The notes: generated by a model from the sequence alone, not told the origin. A stretch of DNA of 64,000 nt from Progne subis subis (GCA_022316685.1 JAKJHU010001320.1:17126-81125), one strand, 5' to 3'. Positions 46,683-57,453 are shown, numbered from the stretch's first letter. Translations and numbers: made by a program.

Positions 46683-47196
46683 GGGGGCTACTGAGGGGGG
46701 GGCGACGACAACGGACTGGGACACACCCCCCTGCCCTCTCACTCCCTCCCAGCTTTGCCTGGGTTCATGGACTTCATTACCGCTCCCGCAGAGGGGTGGA
46801 AACTCCTACTGGGAAAGGCGGGGTTGGGGGGATTTGGGGTAAAAACACCCTCCCCACCTCCCCTCCGTGCATTGCTGCCCGCCCCCGGGGGTCCGCGGGT
46901 GAGGGGGTGCAGGCGGCCCCGTCCTGCGTGGGGGGCACCGGCAGCCGCACGCGGTGCCCCCAGCCCACGCCGCCGGGATGAGTCACCGCGGGGGCGGCAG
47001 GCGGCAGCGAGAACGGCGCCGGGGCGGAGGTGCCAGCCCCGGTGCCCGGCGGAGAGGGGGGGGGGGAAAAACACCGGGACCCCCATGGAGGGGGACACGG
47101 TCCCCGCGCACCCCCACGCAGTCAGCGCTTGCTTTGGGGTTTTTGAGCTCCTGGTTGGAGCAGAAAGGGGGAGGGGGGCAGGAAGATAAGCCATAA

Positions 47197-47228
47197 AATA
47201 AAGTTTTATTCCAAAATAACAAAATAAA
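47197..47228 (+). terminator. STAT6: STAT6 poly(A) signals
   Basis: AATAAA occurs at 47197-47202 and again at 47223-47228, about 515-545 bases after the STAT6 stop codon, in an abrupt AT-rich patch. These are the only good plus-strand signals between STAT6 and NAB2. An AATAAA for the opposite gene lies between them. Confidence 0.7.
47205..47210 (-). terminator. NAB2: NAB2 poly(A) signal
   Basis: TTTATT on the plus strand gives AATAAA on the minus strand, about 850 bases beyond the NAB2 stop codon. It is interleaved with the STAT6 signals, so the mature 3' ends of the two convergent genes probably overlap by some tens of bases. Confidence 0.65.
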
Positions 47229-48061
47229 TAATCTACTGTACACGGTACAAAGGAAGAGTCGCTAATGCTCTAAAAAGACACCACACAGTCCTAACGGGGG
47301 CAGGGGGGGGGGCCGAGGGGGTGGGAACCCCGGGGCTGGGCACGGCTTGTAGGGATTGGGGTGGGCGGGGGGGAAGGAGGAGGAACCCCGAGGGGTTTTG
47401 AGGTGAGGGGGGACAGCACCTCCCCAGTGCCCATCAAACGCCGCCTGCGTCGTGCTGGGGCAGGGGGTGACACCCCACGGCACGTGTGACCCCCCCCGGC
47501 ACAGGGACCATGCTGGAAGCGCACGCAGGGATCGGGGTGCGGGGGGCGTGCGGGGGCTGCGGGGTCTCAGGATATTTACAGGCGATGCGGTGCCGGGGGG
47601 GTCTCAGGATGAGGGGGGGGCTGCACAGTGAGCTGGCACGTGCTGCGGGGAGGGGGCTGGCGGCTGCTGCGTGGGCGCTGCGGGTGCGGGGGCGGGGAGG
47701 GGGGGGAACCGTGTGCCCGGCGTGGGCGGCAGCGCTGACGTGGGAGCGCACGGTGCGACGCGTCTGTCCCCGCTCGGTGACGGGCCCGCGGGAGGGGGGA
47801 CGGTCAGGGGGGCTCTACAGGGTGGGGTTCCAGTCCATCGAGGGCTCCCCAGCCCCGGGGCGAGGGTATTGCTGCTGCGGGGAGTCGCATCCCGCCGCGG
47901 CTGAGGTAACCAGAGCGTCGGTGTGGGACGGGAGCGGGTCAGCGGGGTTGTGGTTGAGACCCCCACCCCCTACCCTAAGCTCCCCGGGTCCGGAGCTCCG
48001 CCGCGCCCGGCCCCCAGCACGTTATTGCTTCGTTAATGGTGGCGGGGGGACTACAGGAGCC
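47211..48061 (-). other. NAB2: NAB2 3' untranslated region
   Basis: GC-rich sequence between the NAB2 stop codon (48062-48064) and its poly(A) signal. It is rich in poly-C on the gene strand (poly-G on plus) and contains no conserved reading frame. Confidence 0.6.
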
Positions 48062-50515
48062 TCACTGCCTGCTCGTCTCCTGCTCCACCTTGATGGTGCC
48101 GCGAGGGGGGTCTGGGGGGGCCGCAGGACCCCGTTCTGCCAGCCCGTCCTCGAACTCTGTGGGGAGAAGACGGAGACGGCGTCAGGGCACGATTCCACAG
48201 GAGAAGGCAGCGCTGCCTCCTCCCTGACCCCTGCCCGCGGCAAAGCCCCCCCCGGCCCCGTGGGGGGCTCACCTGGTCCGGGGGGCTTCCCCGGCAGGCA
48301 GGGGCTGAGCCGCCCCACGCGCTCGTGCGAGACCAGCCGGGCCAGGCGCAGCCCCTCGTCCATCAGCGTCTGCTGGAGGATGTGGCGGCTCCAGAGCCCG
48401 TGGGGCGCGAGGCCGAGGGGCACGTCCGGGGCCGCGGCGGGCGGAGGGGTCAGCCGGGGACAGGCCCCCGCCGCTGCCGAGAGAGGGGCGACAGTCAGCG
48501 CGAGGGGACGGGGGTCGGCCACCAACCAGCCCCCCGCCTCACGGGGAGAGGATGAACCCCTCACTCACCCTGCAAGTGGCCGTCGAGGCTCTCCCCGGAG
48601 AGGCTGCCCGTGTCCTCCTCCAAGCTGGCTCGGTACCCGGCCCCGGGGGGCTCCAGCCCCACCGGCAGCGCCAGGAGCTCCGGGCGGCTCTGCTCACCCA
48701 CCTGCCAAGGAGCGCACGGGTGAGAGGCTCCCCTGTGCCACCCACCCCGGAACACCCACGGCCATCACCCCGAGCTGGCATGGGCAGCCCCGGGCACGTC
48801 GCGCCGTCACACCCACTCTTCACAGGTGTGCACACCTGCAACGACGCTTCTCCTGCACCTGCACCCACCTCCTGCTTGAGCCGCTTAGCCACGATGGCGC
48901 CGCTGTCCTCGGGATGGGCCCTGGGGGTGCAAAGGGGCTGTGTCAGGCACGGGGGTGGCCACAGCAGGGCCCCACGCTGTGAGCAGTGCCACCAGGCAGG
49001 GCGCTGCCAGGAGCCTGGGCTCTGGCACAGATGGAATTGGGGGTGGAAAAAGAGGGAAGCAGCTGGAAAGAGAAGGGAAAAGACAACCCTGGCACGATGG
49101 GGCTTTGGGGATGGAGGCAAGAGATGGGGCAACCCCAGCGGCATCCCTTTGCTGCCTGGCATCCCCCCCCACGCCTGGCATCCCCGTCATTCCCATCCTC
49201 CCCACCTCCCACGCTCCGAGGTCAGGCAGAAACCACCCACGCTGCCAAACGGGAGCCGGGGGCCGCGGGGTCCCGGCCCCATCCCGAAGCGCTGGATCAC
49301 GGCACAGCTCCAGGGGTGCAAGAGGGGGACACCCAGGTCCCCCTCAGGCCTTCGAGGGGGGCGTTTCCCAGGTCTGGGCTCACCTGGTGACCTTGAGCGA
49401 GGACAGGTAGGTGCTCTCCCGTGCCACCTGTCGTGACAGCGAGAAGAGCTCGACGCGCCGCAGCAGCAGCGAGTTGTCCCGCAGGCAGAACTGGGCGGCC
49501 TGCCTCGTTGATGATGAGCTGGGGGCAGAGATGATGCGTGAGCGGGGACAGGGACGGCGGCGCCCACACCACCCTCGGCTAAGGCAACGCCGGATCCAGG
49601 CTGGCAGATGCCACCCGCGTGGGGGCACACCTCGAATCCCACCCACCCAACACCCCCCAGAGCCTCCCAGGTCCCTGTCCCAACCCAGCACACCCCAGGA
49701 AGTTCAAGCACGGAGCCTACCTCGTGCAGGGTGAGCTGCTTGCCCTCCCGGCGCCGGGCCTCTCCGCGGCCGTAGATCGCGCTGTGCCGGCGGATCTCCT
49801 CCTCCTTCTGCCGGTCACCATCCTCCAGCTGGAAGATGTGCCCCACAGCCTTGGCCAGCTTCTTGTTGAGCTTCATCAGTGCCCTCAGCTCGGCCTCGCC
49901 ACCCCGGGGGCAGCTCTGCAGCAGCCTCTCCACGCTCTCCGCCACCGTCCGCGCCAACTCCGGCTCCAGCTCCGTGCCCACCGCCTGCTCCCCGCTGCTC
50001 CCGCCCGGAGAGAAGGGGGGAACCCCCGGCTCCTCATCCCCACCACCCTCCGACTCGGGGGTGCTCCTTCCCGGCCACGGCGGAGCCGCCGACGGCGACA
50101 GCTTCTCCCCTGGCTCCGTGGGGCTGCGGGCCGGGGGCGTCCCAGCACTGCTGCTCCCCTTGCCCGCGGCCTCGCCGGGGCTGGCGTGCCCGTTGCTGAG
50201 CGCTTTGCGCCCGCCGGTCTCGGAGAGCTTGAAGAGCGGGATGCTGCTGACGGGCACGGCCGAGACGGGCTGGCTGAAGAGCCCCGGGTTGGAGGCCCAC
50301 TCCCGCAGGGCCTTCTGGAGGCGGCGGACGTGGAGGGGCTTGGTGGCCATGCCCACCAGCGCCATGATCTCCAGGAACTCCTCCTCGCCCGCCTCGCAGA
50401 GCTGCTGCACGTCGTCCCCTCCTTGCTGGATGAAGGTCTCGTAGTAGCCCAGCAGGTTGGCGCGTTGCAGCACCCGGTACAGCTGCAGCTCGCCCAGCGT
50501 GCGGGGCAGGGCCAT
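48062..50515 (-). CDS. NAB2: NAB2, EGR corepressor, with one apparent frameshift
   Basis: NGFI-A (EGR1) binding protein 2, a nuclear corepressor that binds EGR1-3 and recruits NuRD through CHD4. Minus-strand coding exons: 50515-49721, 49518-49384, 48920-48869, 48701-48569, 48473-48273, 48156-48062. Domains: NCD1 at the N-terminus (MALPRTLGELQLYRVLQR ... FLEIMALVGMATKPLHV), a proline/serine-rich linker, NCD2 (LNKKLAKAVGHIF ... RREGKQLTLHE, LRDNSLLLRRVELFSLS), a basic KRLKQEV motif, then a conserved C-terminal block (SLSGESLDGHLQ, HGLWSRHILQQTLMDEGL) and a terminal IKVE SUMO-type motif. About 469 residues from this ATG versus 525 in human, where the protein starts some 33 residues earlier in exon 1; here exon 1 has an open frame but no convincing ATG. 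One extra base in exon 2 of the NCD2 region (49499-49500) breaks the frame. Confidence 0.94.
49384..49518 (-). CDS. NAB2: NAB2 third-domain exon (NCD2) with a one-base insertion
   Basis: After the CCCCCAG acceptor the exon starts LIINEA in the frame of the preceding exon, but AAQFCLRDNSLLLRRVELF, the next conserved residues, are one base off. The plus-strand sequence GGGCGGCCTGCCTC at about 49494-49507 has one C more than the conserved reading allows. A GCAG inside the exon could in principle act as an alternative acceptor that skips six codons and keeps the frame. Confidence 0.88.
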
Positions 50516-50522
50516 GGCGAGC

Positions 50523-51491
50523 CTGCGGTGGACAGACGGGCGGACGGACTCACCACCGGGATTGACGGACATGCAGGAGAAACCCCCTCCCCACCTTTAG
50601 GCCTGGGGGGTAAAGGGCAAAGGAAGCACTCCCGTGTATGGGTGTTCCAGTGTCCCTACACCCCACGGGGCACCCAGTCCCACCCATGTGCTCCGGGCTG
50701 GGCCGATCCGTGCAGCCACAGCCCCTGGATGCGGCACAGACATGAGTGGGGTCACCCTCACCCCAGACCCCACCCACTCCCTACCCTGGGCTGTGCCCAG
50801 CCCCTGCCCCTCCCCAGCCCCCTCCATGCCAGGTCCTCACATGGGGCAGGACACACGTGGGGCTTCCCCCAGCCCCCCAGCCCCTGGTGCCGATTCCACC
50901 ATGGCAAACATCCCCCAGGCCCCCCGCTCTGCCCATGCCTTGTTCCCCTGTGGTCCCCCGGATCTCATCAGGGCCACCCTTCCCTGGTGACCCCGCCCCA
51001 CTCGGTGCCCCCATCCCCACCCCGGTCCCACCAGGGCCATCCTCCCTCAGCCTCCCTGCACCTGCTGGATGCCCTCCAGTGCCCCGAGCCCACCGCGTGC
51101 CCCATCCCCACCCCATTCCTCCCGGACCCACCGGGGTCATCCCTTCCCGGGGCTCTCTGCCCTGCCCGGTGACCCTCGCCGTGCCATCCCCCCGCTGTCC
51201 CCACGGTCCCTTTGTGCTCCCACGGTCCCATCAAGGCCATCCCCCCACGACCCCCCTACCCCGCCCGGTACCCCCCGGTGCCGCGATGCCCCCGGTGCCA
51301 TCGGGACCATCCTCTCCCCGTGCATCCCGGCGCGCCGGACCCGCCCGGAGCCTCGTGGCCAACACCCCTCGGGCTCTCCGCCCTGCCCGGTGTCCCTCGC
51401 TGCTCCGTCCCCCCCTCCCAGTCCCACCATGACCACCGGGACCCCCTCCCCGGCCGGTGCCCCCCGGTGCCCCCGCCCGCCGCTCGCTCAC
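50523..51491 (-). other. NAB2: NAB2 intron 1, pyrimidine/proline-codon-rich repeats
   Basis: The coding exon starts after CCACCGCAG at 50523. The upstream exon ends at 51492, before a GTGAGC donor. The intron is full of degenerate CCCACCGGGGCCATCC- and CCGTGCCCCATCCC-type repeats (50990-51440). No coding evidence. Confidence 0.65.
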
Positions 51492-52327
51492 CGCCGCCTT
51501 GGAACCGCCTCCGTCCGCTCCGCCCGCCCCGCCGGGCGGCCGGGGAGGGGCGGGGGGGCTCCGGGGCCGGCTCTAACCGGGGGTCCGGGGGGTGCCGGAG
51601 CTCTGGGGGTCCCGCGGCCGGGCCGGGCGCGCTCCCTCCGCCGCGCCGCGCAGCTCTGCGCGCCGCCCACACGGGCGGGACCGTGAAATAGCAGCGGCCC
51701 CGGCTGCGCCGCGCGTGGGAGGCCCCGGGGGCGGATCCCGCGGCTGCCGCCCCCGCCGAGCGCGGGGGGGGACAGCGGCGGGGGCGGCGGCACCGGGCCC
51801 CCCCTTCTTCTCCCCTCCCTCCGGGCACCGGAGCAGCGGGAGGGGAGCGGCGCCCCGCACGGCGGCACCGGGGGTCCCGCAGCCCCGGCAGGGACCGGGG
51901 AGGACACGCGTGGCACGGGAGAGGGGGGGAGTCCGTGGGAGAGGTAGAATCCCCACGAAGGGGACGCGGTGCTCGGTTTTGGGCGCTCTGAATCGCGGAG
52001 GTCCCGCGGGCAGCCCTCGCAGCATCCCCGGTTGCGGTGACAACCCGACGGGGAGCGGGGATGCTCCGGGTACCGGCAGCGCTGTCCCGGCAGTCACCTC
52101 CCGGTACCGGAGCCCTTGCCAAGGGCCGGCACTCGGTGTCACCGGCACGCACACGCTGCCATCGGGGCGAGCACCGAGCAGCGAGAACGGGAGCGGACGG
52201 AGGTTTCCCGAGTGGGCTGGGGTGATGCTGAAGCCCCTCGCCCGCAGCACCGGGGTCCCTCCCGCGGGAGGGAGGAGGGGGGAGGTGTCACGGCCCACAC
52301 CCCGGTCCGGCCCTGCGTGGCCCGGCG

Positions 52328-52377
52328 CTATTTATACCGCGGCCGGCGCCTGGAGTGGGGCCAGAGCCGCCCCCGCG
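52328..52377 (-). promoter_or_regulatory. NAB2: Candidate NAB2 promoter: TATA box and EGR site
   Basis: The minus strand carries TATAAATA within TATAAATAGC (about 52329-52338), followed upstream by GCGGGGGCG (about 52366-52375), the classical EGR-family site. EGR1 is known to induce NAB2, which then represses EGR1. If used, transcription would begin near 52300 and the first exon would run to the donor at 51492. The location is inferred; a start nearer 51700 inside the CpG island is possible. Confidence 0.45.
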
Positions 52378-52379
52378 CG

Positions 52380-53364
52380 ATCCTGGCCGGGTGGGAGCCG
52401 TGCCGGTGTCCGGGGCACATCCCCGGAGCTACCGGGGGAGCAGCCGGGGGGGGTCCCGCACGGGCACGGTCCCCATGGCCGGGGTCCTGCCCGAGCCCTC
52501 CCGGTTCACCCCCTCTCCCCACCGCCCCTGTCACGCCCCTCCTCCACGACCGAGCGTCCGGCTCGGCGGGGCCGTTCCCAGCCCCGGCGCTGCCCCCGGC
52601 TGACGCACATCCTCCGCCCACGGCCCCGCCGCTTCCCGGCTCCGCCGCCCACGACCCGCGGAGGGGGGAGCGGGGGGGCCGCCCGAGCCCGCTCCCCGCT
52701 GCCCGCCCACGGGCGACCGTCGCCCCACGGGGAAGGACCCACGCGGAGGGCGGCACCTCCTTCCCGGGGCTGGGGGACCCTCGCTGCCGCGGGACGGACG
52801 GTGCGGGCAGCGGGGCGAACCGGAGCCCCCCCGGCTCCCCGTGGGATGCGGGGCTCCCTCGGCGCCGCGGGTCACCGGTGACCCTCGGGCCACGTCCGGC
52901 CCTGGCAGAGCCCCGGCGGGACCGTGGGGTCGCGGGAGGGGCGGGGCCTTGCGCGCACCCCACGCGTGACCCATTCACACAAACAACGCGAGGCCGCGCC
53001 CTGATAGGCGGAGGCGGTTGTCAATCGCGGGGATAACGAGGGGGTGGAGGGCGTGGCCGGCGGGATCTGCGCGCTGATTGGTCGAGGGGCGCGGCTGTTG
53101 AGTGAATGGCAGAGGCAGGTTGGTTACCATGGTAACCGGGGGCGGGAACGCGGCTGCTCCCTGCAGGCGGGCTGCTGATAGTTTAAAAGCGCTGTCAATC
53201 AACGCCCAGGAGGCAGAGGGGCGGTGGCGCTGATTTTTGATAGGTTGAATCAGCTGTCAATCAACGACAAAGCCCGGCGAGCCCTTCTCCTATTGGCTGT
53301 AGATGCTCCCCGGCGGCAGAGCCCGGCGGAAGCGGAAGCCGCCGGTGCAGCCACGGCGGGAGGG
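52380..53364. promoter_or_regulatory. NAB2-NEMP1 head-to-head promoter region
   Basis: A CpG-dense interval lies between the divergent NAB2 and NEMP1 genes. The part next to NEMP1 holds CCAAT boxes in reverse (ATTGG at about 53077 and 53292-53296), the palindrome GGTTACCATGGTAACC (53122-53137) and three TGTCAATC-type motifs (53018-53027, 53192-53201, 53254-53263). No TATA box faces NEMP1. This fits a housekeeping-type bidirectional promoter. Confidence 0.65.
53122..53137. promoter_or_regulatory. Perfect RFX X-box palindrome
   Basis: GGTTACCATGGTAACC is a perfect 16-base palindrome and fits the RFX X-box consensus GTNRCC-N0-3-RGYAAC. It lies about 230 bases upstream of the NEMP1 start codon. 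Confidence 0.75.
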
Positions 53365-56300
53365 ATGAAACCGGCTCCGGGGCGGCGGCGGCGGCTCCCG
53401 GCACTGCCCGTGCTGCTGTTGATGTTGCTGTTCCTGCTCTTCCTTACCCTGGGAGCTACAGGTGCGCGGGGCAGCGGATCCCGTGGGCGGGGACCGGGGG
53501 GAGTCACGGGCGGCGACAACCCTCGGGGCAGCGTGGCGGGAGGATGGAACCAGCGGCCTGGGCCACGGGGAAAACTGCCCGGTGCTCGCTCAGGGACCCC
53601 CTGCGCCCCTAGGGAGCCTTCCGGGGCCTCCACGCTCAGGGAGTCTGTGCGGCCCGGTGGGACCGGGATTTGGTGTCGCGCTGTCCCGATGCCCCGCTAC
53701 GATCGGGCCTCCCGTGCGATTCGGGGACCGGAGACACCCTCGGACTTCTGTCCCTTCTGTCCCTGAGGTCGGGTTTTGGAACTAGAAGGGACGCAGGGAT
53801 GGGCCTGTGCTGTTCCCGACAGCCCGGGGCACTGGGGTTATCCCAAAGAAAAGAACCAGAGGGTTTATTCCAAGGAAAACGGCGGAAGCACCGCGGGGAA
53901 TATGGCTGAGTGGAGGATCCCCGGGGAGGGAAGGGGGTTCGGTGGGTGAAGCAGAGAGCAGCAGGGCCTGATCCCCTCCCTCTGCGCTTCCCAGGCACCA
54001 AGGATCCCATCATCGCGCTCCAGGAGGGCCACGCGTCCCACCACAAGGAATCCCAGCGCTTCTGCTACACCAACACGCGCGCCCCGCGATGGAACGACAT
54101 CTGGACCAGGACACAGGTGACAGGAGGAGGAGGAGGAGGAAGAGGATGAGGACAGATCCTCCCTGCTCCATCCCCTCCATCCATCCCCTCCCGGCCTCCC
54201 GCAGATCCGTGTCACCAGCAACCAGATGATCCGCGTCTCCCAGGTGGACAGCGAGGAGGAGCTGGAGAGGTTCAGCGTGTGGAACGTGCTCTTCTCCTTC
54301 CTGCGGGGCAAGCTCAACGACACCAGCATCGACGTGGACCTCTACAGCAACAAAACCTGCCTCAAGGTCGAGCTGCTGGAGCCTGGCACCACCTACTCCA
54401 TCTTCCTCTTCCGACGTACGTCCCCTCCCCGGCGGGGCAAAGGGGGCCTGGAGCTGCCCAGGGGACGGCAGGACAGGGCAGCTCATGATCCAAGGATCCT
54501 CAGGGAAGGGAATTTTGTCTGTGGAAGGAATTTGAAGCACCTGGATGCTGCCCCATCCCTGTCCTGTGGTGGCTTGGAGCGTCCCACCGCGCTCCTCTCC
54601 ACTGGAATTCGCTTTCTTTCCAGGCTTTGATCCTAAGCTGTTCCTCGTTTTCTTCCTGGGCCTGCTGTTGTTTTTCTGCGGGGACACGCTGAGCAGGTGA
54701 GCCCCCCTCCTCTCCCGCTGGGTTTGGGGGTGTTTGTGTATCCACAAAACACCTGCTGGCGCTGATTCCCCGTGTGATCATCGCAGGAGCCAAATCTTCT
54801 ACTACTCGGCCGGGATCAGTGTTGGCTTGTTGGCCTCGCTGCTCGTCCTCGTCTACATGATGTCCAAGGTGATGCCCAAGGTAGGTGTCACGTCTTGAGG
54901 GGGTCAGAGGAGCTCTGGATGCTGAGAGTTTCGGGCTCTCTCTGCTGACAGGACTTCAGGGAAGCGCCGCATTTTGACCTTAAAGGCCTAAAAACGGGCT
55001 TCCAAAAAATGAGCGATGGGGCTGGGATCGTGAGGGTGGAGTTTGGATGGCATTGTGAGATCTCACGGCGTGAAAAAACTTGGATTTGGGGTTTTAGTGT
55101 ACGGTGATATGGGGAGAGCCAAGATGGAGAATTTGGGGTGTGGATTAGTTGTGGTTTTTTGCACCTTCTTCTCCACAAATCTGGGTGGTTTTCTGTAATT
55201 GGGTGAAGGATGTCCTCATTATGGAGTTTGGGCAATCATAAGTGGATTAGAAGCATAAATAATATAGATGTCGACTGTTTATTGGATAATTGGGATTAAA
55301 CAGCCTTCAATAGACACCATTTTAGGCTCACTTTTCTCGAGTCGTTGGAGAGACCTCACATCTCGTGAGTTTGTGACAGATAAAGATAATTTCAGAGTGA
55401 GGCTTCCAGAAACAACACTTCCTGAGTTTGACTCGCCCCGACCTTAGAGCAGGAAAGAGCCAGGAATTCTCACAGCTGCCCTTTCCATACCTGGTCTGGG
55501 TTTGGTACAGAGCCTGCAAACCCCTCCTGTGCTCCCCCAGAAAAGCCCTGTGTACTTCCTGCTGGTGGGAGGCTGGTCCTTTTCCCTCTACCTGCTCCAG
55601 CTGATCTTCAAGAACCTGCGGGAGATCTGCAAATCCTACTGGCAGTACCTCTTAGGTAGGTGGGAGCTCCGGGGTTTGCAGAGCTGGGAGTGCAACGCTG
55701 AGGCTCCCCTGTGGCTGCTGGCGGTGTCAGATCCCCCCTCACCCTCAGGGAGCCCCCGATTTCTGTGCTCTCCCGCAGGTTACCTGCTGCTCGTGGGCCT
55801 CCTGAGCTTCGCCGTGTGCTACAGGTACGGCCCCTTGGAGAACGAGCGCAGCATCAACCTCCTCTCCTGGGCCCTGCAGCTCCTGGGGCTGCTGCTGATA
55901 TACTCGGGCATCCAGATCCACCCCATCGCCCTGGGCCTGGTGCTCGTGGCCGTCTGCACCAAGAATTTGGATTATCCCCTGCAGTGGGCTTTCGCTGCCT
56001 ACCGGTGAGGCCCGTGGGATCCCGGCTTGCTCCCGGCTGGGTGGAGCCCGTGCCACGGAGCAGGGTCCCTCTCGTGAGGGGAATTTTGGGGAGGTCATCC
56101 CCTCAGGGAATGAAGGACACCTCAGTTGAGGTGGGGGCACCTCCATGAAGGGGGGGATCCCCAATTCTAGGGGGTCCTGAGGGGTTCAGTCGCCTCAACT
56201 GAGGGAAATTTGGGTGGGGGGTCCCCCTTGTGAGGGGAATTTTGGGGGAGAAGGAGGGACGCCACAGTTGAGGAGGGAGCACATCTACGAGGGGAATTTG

Positions 56301-57453
56301 GGAGGGGGGATCACTTCAGCTGGGCTTTGGGAGTGGGGTGGGTAACTCTGCCCTTTTCCCCCTGGACTGGTGTGGGTGAGCGCCCTTGGGAGCAAGGAGC
56401 TGAGGTTAGAGGGGTGTGTTCCACTGTCCCCACTGCCAGCTGCCCTGGGAGCGCGGGCTGCCCCGGGGATTCGTGTTCCAGGAGCTGGTCCTGCCCTGGG
56501 AGCTCGGGCTGCCCCGGGGATTCGTGTTCCAGGAGCTGGTCCTGCCCTGGGAGCTTCGGGCTGCCCCGGGGATTCGTGTTCCAGGAGCTGGTCCTGCCCT
56601 GGGAGCTCGGGCTGCCCCGGGGATTCGTGTTCCAGGAGCTGGTCCTGCCCTGGGAGCTTGGGCTGCCCCGGGGATTTGTGTTCCAGGAGCTGGTCCTGCC
56701 CCGGATTTCTGGTTCTGGGAGGTGGTCCTGCCTCAAGATCTGGTCTTGCCTTGGAGTTCTTGCTCCTGGGATCCTGCCCTAGGATCCTGTTTTGGGATCC
56801 TGCCCTGGGATCCTTCCCCGGGAGCTGGTCCCACCCCACCCAGACAGGCATTAACTGGTGTTGCCCCCCCTGGCAGGAGGGTGCAGAGATCCAAGCTGGG
56901 CCCGAGCCCCCCTCGGCTGCTGTCGGAGGAGGAATATCGGCTCCAGGGAGAGGTGGAGACCCAAAAGGCCCTGGCAGAGCTGCGCAGCGTCTGCCGGAGC
57001 CCCGAATTCTCTGCCTGGACCACGGTGTCCCGCATCCAGTCTCCCAAAAGGTAACACCCCTGGCAGCGAGCTCAGGGGTGGCCACCCCTGTGTCCCTCTG
57101 TGCTGTCACCTCTGTCCTTAGAGACAGAGGAATGTGCAGTGGGAGCAAAGAGGGGACAGGATGGATAACACCGAGTCCCAGCACCAAAATGCTTTAGCTG
57201 GGGTGGCAGGGTCTCGGCAGAGGCACCGGACACACCTGCCCGACGTGCTGCTCCAACGTGCTGCTCCCTGGCTTCTCCCAGGTTCGCTGACTTTGTGGGT
57301 GGCGCTTCCCACGTCACCCCCATGGAGGTGTCCGCCCACGAGCGGGAGTTCGGCCTGGCAAGCCTCTGCATCGACGAGCAGCTCTTCGAGGAGGATGATG
57401 ATGATGAGGAGGAGGAGGAGGAGGAGGTGGTAGTGGAGGAAAACTGTCAATGA
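53365..57453 (+). CDS. NEMP1: NEMP1 (TMEM194A), complete
   Basis: Nuclear envelope integral membrane protein 1, an inner nuclear membrane protein that binds lamins, emerin and RanGTP and supports nuclear-envelope stiffness and fertility. Exons: 53365-53461, 53995-54116, 54205-54415, 54624-54696, 54787-54880, 55541-55655, 55779-56004, 56877-57050, 57282-57453; all GT-AG, frame intact, 427 residues (human 444). Features: a signal peptide ([18 protein letters not shown]), a lumenal domain with FCYTN and WNDIWTR motifs and a KTCLKVE block, then hydrophobic spans beginning [63 protein letters not shown] and [13 protein letters not shown]. The conserved [13 protein letters not shown] loop and C-terminal [15 protein letters not shown] and [13 protein letters not shown] follow, ending in an acidic D/E run. 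53365 is the only ATG in frame in the first exon. Confidence 0.96.
53462..53994 (+). other. NEMP1: NEMP1 intron 1
   Basis: About 530 bases of GC-rich sequence between the signal-peptide exon and the first lumenal exon. Nothing else recognised. Confidence 0.75.
54881..55540 (+). other. NEMP1: NEMP1 intron 5
   Basis: About 660 bases, markedly more AT-rich than the rest of the gene, unique in appearance. No exon, RNA or repeat family recognised. Confidence 0.75.
56005..56876 (+). other. NEMP1: NEMP1 intron 7, contains a 51-bp minisatellite
   Basis: Besides the minisatellite at 56440-56700, the intron has degenerate GAGGGGAATTTTGGG-type repeats near 56075-56310 and TCCTGCCCTGGGATCC-type repeats near 56700-56830. 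It is not coding; the flanking exons join perfectly. Confidence 0.8.
56440..56700. repeat. Minisatellite, unit 51 bp, 5 copies
   Basis: Five head-to-tail copies of a unit containing CTGCCCTGGGAGCTCGGGCT, GCCCCGGGGATTCGTGTTCC and AGGAGCTGGTC differ at only one or two bases each, one with an extra base. It lies in NEMP1 intron 7. Confidence 0.95.

Noticed and set aside
51493..51916. In-frame N-terminal extension of NAB2 from an ATG near 51916
   Set aside because: The frame is open through exon 1, but the residues are low-complexity proline/glycine/arginine and do not resemble the mammalian NAB2 N-terminus. The stop-free state is expected from GC content.
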